DNA of 9,961 nt, from the NCBI GenBank assembly GCA_004298295.1, contig SCUH01000350.1:1-9961 (forward strand), in the 5' to 3' direction. Of the stretch, positions 5,311 to 9,961 are shown piece after piece (the first letter of the stretch is position 1; each line of letters begins with the position of its first letter). Below the pieces are notes generated by a model. It saw only the letters and a list, made by a program, of their open reading frames with translations, did no database searches and had not been told where the DNA came from. The position numbers and the translations under genes are program-made. The DNA comes from Betaproteobacteria bacterium (GTDB lineage Bacteria > Pseudomonadota > Gammaproteobacteria > Burkholderiales > SG8-39).

Positions 5311-6888
5311 TCACGCCGTCGGCCGCTGGCCGCCGGGCGACGGGTAGGCGTCCCGCAAGGCTCGTTTGAGGACTTTGCCGATCGCGCTGCGTGGCAGGCT
5401 TGCGACGAATTGCAGCCCGGCGAGCCGCTGGATCCGGTTGACGCGCGCATTGGTCCATTCGAGCAGCGCCGGCGCGCTCGTGACGGCGCCGGACTTCAGC
5501 ACCACGAAGGCGACCGGGGTCTCGCCCCACATTTCCGAGGGCACGCCGACCACCGCGACGTCGGCGACGTCCGCATGACCGCGCATCACCACCTCCAGGT
5601 CGCTCGGATAGATGTTGTAGCCCCCCGAAATGATCATGTCCTTCTTGCGGTCGAGCAGCATGAGAAAGCCGTCGGCGTCGAAACGACCGAGGTCTCCGGT
5701 GCGGATGAACCGCAGGCCATCCGGCGAGGTCCATTCGGCCTCGCGCGTTTTCTCCGGCTGCCTGTGGTAGCCGTTCATCATGATCGGCGATCGACCCACC
5801 ACCTCGCCCATTTCGCCCGGGGCGACTTCGCAGCCCTGGTCGTCGATCAGGCGGATGTCGTGGCCCTCGGCCGGCCGGCCCACGGTGTGCAGCTTCGCGC
5901 GCTGCTCGTGGGCCACCAGGATGCAGGTGCCGCCGCCCTCGGTCATGCCGTAGAACTCGACCAGGCCGCCGGGCCAGCGCGCGAGGATGTCCGCCTTCAG
6001 CTCGGCGCGAAACGGCGCACTGGTACAGAACTTGTAGCGGAAACTCGACAGCTCGTAGCGGTCGAATTCGGGCAGCGCCATGATGCGCTGGTACTGCACC
6101 GGCACGAGCATGGTGTGCGTGGCGCGGTGCCTGGCGGCGAGCGCGAGGTAGCCGGCGGCATCGAACTTGCCCATCAGCACCGCGGTGCCGCCGCAACCGA
6201 GCGTGGGAAAGAAACAAACCAGCGTGGTGTTGGAATAGAGCGGCGTCGCCAGCAGCGTCACCGTGTCCGCGCTGTAGCCGTAGATCGAGGCGCGCTGCAC
6301 GTGGCCCCAGCGCATCGCGTGCGATTGCACGATGCCCTTGGGCACGCCGGTTGTACCGGAGGAATAGATGAGGTTGAAAGCCCACTGCGGTTGCACCGTC
6401 ACTGGCGCAGGCGCGGTTCCGGGGGGCGCGAGCCATGCGGTGAACGCCTCGCCCGCCGCGCAATCGTCCAGCGCAATGCGCCGTGCCGTCATGCGCTCTG
6501 CCACCGGCTCCAGCGCACGCGCAGTGGGCGCGTCCAGAAAAAGCTGCCTGGCGCCGGCGTCGGCCGCCATGGCGGCAATCTCCTGTGCGGTGCCGGAGGG
6601 CGCCAGCGGCGCGACCGCGACGCCCGCGCGCAAGGCGCCAAGGAACACCGCCGCGTAGTCGAGGGAGGTGCCGGCGCAGATCGAAATCGCGTCCTGCGGC
6701 GCGATGCCATCGCGCTGCAGCGCGGCGGCCACGCGGTCCATCAGGGCATCGAGTTCGGCGTAGTCGAGCGCGCGCCCGTCCTGCACCAGCGCCAGATGCC
6801 GCGGCTGGCGTTGCGCGTGGCCGCGAATCAGCTCGGACAGCGTGCGCAAGTCGGGCTCGGTCGGCGCCGCAGGATTTGCTTCTTTCAT
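5311..6888 (-). CDS. Acyl-CoA synthetase (AMP-forming, class I adenylate-forming enzyme)
   Basis: 525 residues, full length for the ANL superfamily. It activates a carboxylic acid with ATP to an acyl-adenylate, then forms the CoA thioester. Visible motifs: P-loop YSSGTTGVPKGI (175-186), A5 motif YGMTEGGG (313-320), RTGDL with the ribose-binding Asp (396-400, Asp399), hinge and A8 region DRKKDMIISGGYNIYPSDLE (413-432), and PRSAIGKVLKR (499-509) with the adenylation Lys505. The fatty-acid or aryl substrate cannot be told from these motifs. The ATG at 6888 is preceded by GTGAG 8 bases upstream, a weak site. It is divergent from a crotonase remnant and an MBL hydrolase across 65 bp, and ends 117 bp before an intrinsic terminator, so it is probably monocistronic. 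Role: entry of an acid into beta-oxidation or a related CoA pathway. Confidence 0.93.
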   Translation of the reverse strand: MKEANPAAPTEPDLRTLSELIRGHAQRQPRHLALVQDGRALDYAELDALMDRVAAALQRDGIAPQDAISICAGTSLDYAAVFLGALRAGVAVAPLAPSGTAQEIAAMAADAGARQLFLDAPTARALEPVAERMTARRIALDDCAAGEAFTAWLAPPGTAPAPVTVQPQWAFNLIYSSGTTGVPKGIVQSHAMRWGHVQRASIYGYSADTVTLLATPLYSNTTLVCFFPTLGCGGTAVLMGKFDAAGYLALAARHRATHTMLVPVQYQRIMALPEFDRYELSSFRYKFCTSAPFRAELKADILARWPGGLVEFYGMTEGGGTCILVAHEQRAKLHTVGRPAEGHDIRLIDDQGCEVAPGEMGEVVGRSPIMMNGYHRQPEKTREAEWTSPDGLRFIRTGDLGRFDADGFLMLLDRKKDMIISGGYNIYPSDLEVVMRGHADVADVAVVGVPSEMWGETPVAFVVLKSGAVTSAPALLEWTNARVNRIQRLAGLQFVASLPRSAIGKVLKRALRDAYPSPGGQRPTA

Positions 6889-6953
6889 CGATCGATCTCA
6901 CTTTATCATCCGCGGACCGGGTTTGCCTGCCCCGGGAGAAAGTCGGAGAAGCC

Positions 6954-7067
6954 ATGAGCTGCGAATGTTTCGAAATTTCGCTCGAGGCTGCGGTCGCGCA
7001 GCTGCGTCCGTCGCGCCCGGAGCGGCGCAATGCCATGACGCTCGCGTCGGACCTGCCCGCGAGATGA
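6954..7067 (+). pseudogene. Enoyl-CoA hydratase (crotonase) N-terminal remnant
   Basis: This 37-codon frame starts with a good ribosome site (GGAG, 5 bases before ATG 6954) and reads MSCECFEISLEAAVAQLRPS, then RPERRNAMTLA, which matches the first 30 residues of enoyl-CoA hydratase/isomerase proteins (a first strand followed by the [NS]RPE[KR]RNAM signature). It then ends in SDLPAR and a stop. The rest of the roughly 260-residue crotonase fold, including the oxyanion-hole and catalytic Glu regions, is missing, so it cannot be an enzyme. The stop TGA overlaps the ATG of the MBL gene (ATGA at 7064-7067). It may survive as a translated leader for that gene, which lacks its own ribosome site. An internal in-frame deletion could explain it; the final SDLPAR could be the old C terminus. 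Confidence 0.72.
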
Positions 7068-7930
7068 CCACCACTTACCCGATCAGCCGCTGGCAGATCG
7101 GTGCCGTGCGCATCACGCGCGTGGTGGAAATAGAAGGCCCGTCGCCGGGGACGTTTCTGTTCGCCGAGGCGACCCCGGAACGCCTGCTGCAGCAGAGCTG
7201 GCTGAAGCCGCACTTTCTCACCGCCGACGGACGCACCATCGGCGCGATCCACGCGTTCATCATCGAATCGGAGGGTTGCAGGATCGTGGTGGATACCTGC
7301 ATCGGCAACGACAAGCCGCGTAGCGTCGCGAACTGGAACCTGCGCCAGGGGCGGTTTCTCGAAGACCTGGCGGCGGCGGGCTTTCCGCGAGAAAGCGTCG
7401 ACACGGTGCTGTGCACGCACTTGCACGTCGACCATGTAGGCTGGAACACGATGCTGGCGAACGGCCGCTGGGTGCCGACGTTTCCCAGGGCGCGCTACCT
7501 GTTCGGCAGGACGGAATGGGAGCACTGGTCGCAGGAACCACCGGGCCCCGACCGCCAGGCGCGCGACGACTCGGTGCGCCCGGTGCTCGACGCGGGACTG
7601 GCTGAACTGGTCGCGACGGACCACCGCATTACCGCGGAGGTGCGTCTCGAATCCACGCCGGGCCACACGCCGGGACATGTCAGCGTGCGCGTCGTCTCGC
7701 GCGGCGAGCGGGCCATCATCACGGGCGACCTGATGCACCACCCGGTGCAATGCGCCGAACCCGATTGGGCGAACCGCTTCGACGTCGATGCAGCGGCTGC
7801 GCGCCGCACGCGGCGCGCGTTCCTGGAGCAGCATGCCGACCGGCCGGTGTTGGTGCTGGGCACGCATTTCGCGACACCGACCGCGGGTCGCATCGTGCGC
7901 GACGGCAAGGCGTGGCGCTTCGCCGTCTGA
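7064..7930 (+). CDS. Metallo-beta-lactamase-fold hydrolase
   Basis: 288 residues. The metal-binding signature THLHVDHVGW (118-127) gives His119, His121, Asp123, His124; the remaining ligands are His201 in STPGHTPGH (197-205), Asp222 in ITGDLMHH (219-226) and His268 in GTHF (266-269). This complete set predicts a dinuclear zinc or iron site. Family members hydrolyse lactones, thioesters and similar bonds; the length and GHTPGH pattern fit the lactonase/glyoxalase II-like group rather than true beta-lactamases. No signal peptide, so cytoplasmic. I chose ATG 7064 because homology-like sequence (ISRWQIGAVRITRVVE) begins there; the open frame runs back to 6842 but overlaps the crotonase remnant in another frame. 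The start has no Shine-Dalgarno and overlaps the remnant's stop, so translation is likely coupled. Given the divergent acyl-CoA ligase, a thioester or lactone substrate is reasonable but unproven. Confidence 0.92.
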   Translation: MTTTYPISRWQIGAVRITRVVEIEGPSPGTFLFAEATPERLLQQSWLKPHFLTADGRTIGAIHAFIIESEGCRIVVDTCIGNDKPRSVANWNLRQGRFLEDLAAAGFPRESVDTVLCTHLHVDHVGWNTMLANGRWVPTFPRARYLFGRTEWEHWSQEPPGPDRQARDDSVRPVLDAGLAELVATDHRITAEVRLESTPGHTPGHVSVRVVSRGERAIITGDLMHHPVQCAEPDWANRFDVDAAAARRTRRAFLEQHADRPVLVLGTHFATPTAGRIVRDGKAWRFAV

Positions 7931-7940
7931 AGCCGGCCCC

Positions 7941-8885
7941 TCAGGAGCCCGGGCGCGGCTTCGACTCGATCAGCTTCACCAGCGCAAGCAGCGCGCGATT
8001 GGACGGGACCGCCAAACCGAGTGCGTCCCCCTGACTCACCAGATAGCCGTTGAGATGGTCGATCTCGGTCGCGCGGCCCCGCGCCAGGTCCTGCGCCGTG
8101 GATGAATACTGCTTCGGCATTGCCTCGGCAATGCGGTAGACCCTGGCGAGCAGATCCTCGGGCAACCGGACGCCGCGCGCTGCGGCGACGGCGAGCGCCT
8201 CGCTGACCACGTCACGCATCACTTCACGCACGCCGCTGCCGCCGATAGCGGCGCCGTAGGGCAGTTGCGTGATCGCGGAAATGGCGTTGTAGGCACAGTT
8301 CACCACCAGCTTGGTCCACAACTCGCCCACGACGTTGGCGGAAATCTCGACCGGAACGCCGGCCTGCGAAAACCAGCGTTGCACGTTTTGCAGCGACTCC
8401 ATGACCGGTGCCGGCACCGGGTTGTCGGGGGCGCCGATCACCAGGTCGCCACGGCCGTGGTGCCTGAGATGTCCCGGTCCGGCCATTTCGGTCGCCACAT
8501 AGACCACCGCGGGAATCACGGGCCGCGACACCACTGCCTGGATGCGCTCGATGTTGTCGACGCCGTTCTGCAGGCTCAGCACGATGCTGGCGGCGTCGAG
8601 CCATGGCGCGACCTGGGCCGCCGCCGTGCCGGTGTCGGTCGACTTGACGCAGAACAGCAGCAGCCGCGCCCCGCGCGCCGCCGCCGGATCGGTGCTCGCG
8701 GCGAGCCTGACGTGCTCGTCGAAGGCAAGCCCTTCGAAACGCAGGCCATTATTGCGGATCGCATCGACGTGGAGCGGGCGGCCGATCAGGGTCACCTCGT
8801 GTCCCGCGCGCGCCAGCATGCCGCCGAAGAAGCAACCGACGGCGCCGGCGCCCAGCACCGCCACCTGGATTGGCTCGTCCGTCAT
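7941..8885 (-). CDS. 2-dehydropantoate 2-reductase family protein (ApbA/PanE)
   Basis: 314 residues. PanE reduces ketopantoate to pantoate with NADPH in pantothenate synthesis. Seen: nucleotide loop VLGAGAVGCFFGG (10-22), CVKS (79-82), SLQNGVDN (104-111), LWTKLVVNCAYNAISAI (189-205) with the expected catalytic Lys192, and SSTAQDLARGRATEIDHLNGYL (261-282) with Ser262 and Glu274 at the positions of E. coli Ser244 and Glu256. All key residues are present, so the enzyme should be active. Many genomes carry several paralogues acting on other 2-oxo acids, and no pan genes are nearby, so I leave the symbol blank. ATG 8885 is chosen for AGGG 6 bases upstream; ATG 8900 lacks a site. It lies 34 bp downstream of the SDR gene, probably one operon, and converges on the MBL gene 10 bp away. 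Confidence 0.92.
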   Translation of the reverse strand: MTDEPIQVAVLGAGAVGCFFGGMLARAGHEVTLIGRPLHVDAIRNNGLRFEGLAFDEHVRLAASTDPAAARGARLLLFCVKSTDTGTAAAQVAPWLDAASIVLSLQNGVDNIERIQAVVSRPVIPAVVYVATEMAGPGHLRHHGRGDLVIGAPDNPVPAPVMESLQNVQRWFSQAGVPVEISANVVGELWTKLVVNCAYNAISAITQLPYGAAIGGSGVREVMRDVVSEALAVAAARGVRLPEDLLARVYRIAEAMPKQYSSTAQDLARGRATEIDHLNGYLVSQGDALGLAVPSNRALLALVKLIESKPRPGS

Positions 8886-8919
8886 GGTCCGCCCTCGCAT
8901 CCCGAGCGCGTGCCCGCGC

Positions 8920-9714
8920 TCACACCAGCAGCATGCCGCCGTCGAGCAGGAGGGACTGGCCGGTCATCCCGTCCGACTCCGACGCCCCGAGGTACACCGC
9001 CAGGTCGGCGATCTCCGCAGGTTTCAGGAAACGCCTCAGCGGCACGCGCGCGAGCGCAGCATCCTTCACCTTGTCGAAGGGCACGCCGAGGATCTCGCCG
9101 TGCGCGCGGAACTCCTCGAGCATGTCGGTTTCGACGAATCCCGGGCAGATGGCGTTGACGTTGATGCCATGCGGCCCCATTTCGAGGCCGGCGCAGCGCG
9201 TCAGTCCGATCAGCGCATGCTTGGAAGCGTTGTAGGCGCTCTGGTTGATCGAGCCCCACTTGCCGGCGGTGGATGCGATGTTGATCACCTTGCCGCGCCC
9301 GCGCGCCTGCATGTGCCGCAGGACCAGTTGCATGACGTGAAAGGCGCCGTAGAGGTTCACCTGCATCACGCGGTCGAAGTCCTCGGGGGCGTAATCGACC
9401 AGCCGCGCGGCCTTGTAGACGCCCGCATTGTTGACCAGCACGTCGACATGGCCGAGCTTCCCGACGGCCGCGTCGACCAGCGCAAGCACGGCTGCGCGAT
9501 CGCTCACGTCGGCGAGGTACAGCCCAACGCTCCCGCCGTGCGCCTGCGCCAGCGCGCAGGTTTCTTCCAGCTTGGCGCGATTGGTCGCCGTGAGCAGCAG
9601 GTCGGCGCCTTCCTGTGCGTAGCGCAAGGCGATTGCTCGGCCGATACCCCGGCTTGCGCCGGTGACCAGTGCGGTGCGCCCGCTCAGGCGGCCGGGACGG
9701 GATAGGTTGGCCAT
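8920..9714 (-). CDS. SDR-family NAD(P)-dependent dehydrogenase
   Basis: 264 residues, a typical classical short-chain dehydrogenase. Rossmann motif TGASRGIG (18-25), Asp69 in LADVS (67-71), NNAG (95-98), Asn120, Ser148 in INIASTAG (144-151), Tyr161 and Lys165 in YNASK, and CPGFVETDM (190-198); it ends with SLLLDGGMLLV. The ATNR at 43-46, at the end of the second strand, does not show the acidic residue typical of strict NAD users, so NADP is possible. The sequence resembles the FabG/3-hydroxybutyrate dehydrogenase/acetoin reductase group; the substrate cannot be fixed. ATG 9714 has GGAG 5 bases upstream. It leads a probable two-gene operon with the PanE-type reductase. Upstream on the minus strand AATAAT (9774-9769) is a possible -10 with no good -35. 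Confidence 0.93.
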   Translation of the reverse strand: MANLSRPGRLSGRTALVTGASRGIGRAIALRYAQEGADLLLTATNRAKLEETCALAQAHGGSVGLYLADVSDRAAVLALVDAAVGKLGHVDVLVNNAGVYKAARLVDYAPEDFDRVMQVNLYGAFHVMQLVLRHMQARGRGKVINIASTAGKWGSINQSAYNASKHALIGLTRCAGLEMGPHGINVNAICPGFVETDMLEEFRAHGEILGVPFDKVKDAALARVPLRRFLKPAEIADLAVYLGASESDGMTGQSLLLDGGMLLV

Positions 9715-9961
9715 TCGATCTCCGATGAAAGTTCGACCAGTACGTGAAGTCCGGAGTCTGATTTCATGATTATTAGAGAAATATTCACGCTCCGGTTCGC
9801 CTACCTCGCAGCGTTCGTGGAGGAATTGGCAGCAGCGGACAGGTCAGCGCGGCCGGGGGAGACAAACCGCACAGCCTTGCCGCGCCGGCGGTGGCAAGAA
9901 TTTCACCGGGCGATTTCCACCCCGAATTGATGTCGAGCAAGGAATTTTTTCACTTTCGAGC
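9715..9961. other. AT-richer upstream region, no confident gene
   Basis: This 247-bp stretch before the SDR gene is visibly poorer in G+C than the rest of the window, as expected for a regulatory spacer. It contains CTTGCC (9876-9881) and GGCAAG (9893-9898), an inverted repeat that could be an operator. Two partial frames touch the right edge: a plus-strand ATG at 9930 reading MSSKEFFHFR, and a minus-strand frame reading SKVKKFLARHQFGVEIAR then stop at 9905-9903. They overlap each other, neither has the high G/C third positions of the neighbouring genes, and I cannot choose between them. Confidence 0.4.

Noticed and set aside
4911..5450. N-terminal extension of the 205-residue protein (frame open to 5450)
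   Set aside because: It would cross an intrinsic terminator and the 77-residue gene, which has its own ribosome site; the extension is low-complexity.
4951..6957. A 668-codon plus-strand open frame, antisense to the acyl-CoA synthetase
   Set aside because: Its translation is Arg/His/Gln/Ala-rich with no known motif, and the opposite strand carries a full enzyme with all catalytic motifs. Long antisense frames are normal in GC-rich genes.
6842..7063. Upstream start for the MBL protein
   Set aside because: The extra 74 residues overlap the ligase start and the crotonase remnant in another frame and do not resemble an MBL N terminus.
5213..7867. An 884-codon minus-strand open frame across the ligase and MBL genes
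   Set aside because: It is out of frame with the ligase on the same strand and antisense to the MBL gene, is Arg-rich and has no domain pattern.
9903..9961. C-terminal end of a minus-strand gene (KKFLARHQFGVEIAR then stop)
   Set aside because: Only about 19 codons are visible, third positions are not G/C-biased, and an overlapping plus-strand start is equally possible.
1..9961. tRNA or rRNA genes, CRISPR arrays, insertion sequences, phage or defence genes
   Set aside because: I saw no cloverleaf, regularly spaced repeats, transposase motifs, terminal inverted repeats or known defence domains when reading both strands.

Overview
The window is GC-rich throughout (about two-thirds G+C by eye) and densely packed with genes showing strong third-position G/C bias. 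The mix of genes (TAXI-type TRAP solute receptor, ArfB, DUF3300 protein, acyl-CoA ligase, crotonase remnant, MBL-fold hydrolase, ApbA/PanE-type reductase and SDR enzymes) fits an environmental proteobacterium, most likely a betaproteobacterium of Burkholderiales type. That placement is inferred from gene content. I see no tRNA, rRNA, CRISPR array, insertion sequence or phage gene.

Layout, left to right. (1) Positions 1-3255 are all minus strand: a secreted small Sm-like protein (3255-2968), a membrane-anchored TAXI receptor (2958-1615), an exported DUF3300 protein with a long Pro/Arg/Gln tail (1467-208), and the start of an SDR enzyme that runs off the left edge (147-1). (2) A 76-bp divergent spacer at 3256-3331 holds a perfect 9+2+9 palindrome. 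Right of it on the plus strand lies the ribosome-rescue hydrolase gene arfB, which looks leaderless, overlapped by a 61-codon putative zinc-binding protein. (3) A minus-strand operon of three small unrecognised genes (5146-3934) meets the arfB operon end to end with no spacer. Upstream of it is a 164-bp region with a promoter-like element followed by an intrinsic terminator: a possible sRNA or attenuator. (4) A minus-strand acyl-CoA synthetase gene (6888-5311) is divergent from a plus-strand pair: a 37-codon remnant of an enoyl-CoA hydratase, whose stop overlaps the start of a full-length metallo-beta-lactamase-fold hydrolase. (5) A minus-strand pair, an SDR dehydrogenase followed by a 2-dehydropantoate 2-reductase family enzyme (9714-7941), converges on the hydrolase gene. 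The final 247 bp are AT-richer and hold no gene I can call with confidence.

How the genes fit together: the right half looks like acyl-CoA/ketoacid catabolism, with an activating ligase, a formerly present crotonase, a thioester- or lactone-type hydrolase and two NAD(P)-dependent reductases; substrates cannot be read from sequence. The middle pairs translation rescue with an unknown small protein. The left block is cell-envelope and solute-sensing. The most interesting points are the gutted crotonase gene that keeps an ATGA junction to the MBL gene, the arfB/mini-zinc-protein pair with its palindromic leaderless promoter, and the promoter-hairpin arrangement before the three-gene unknown operon.
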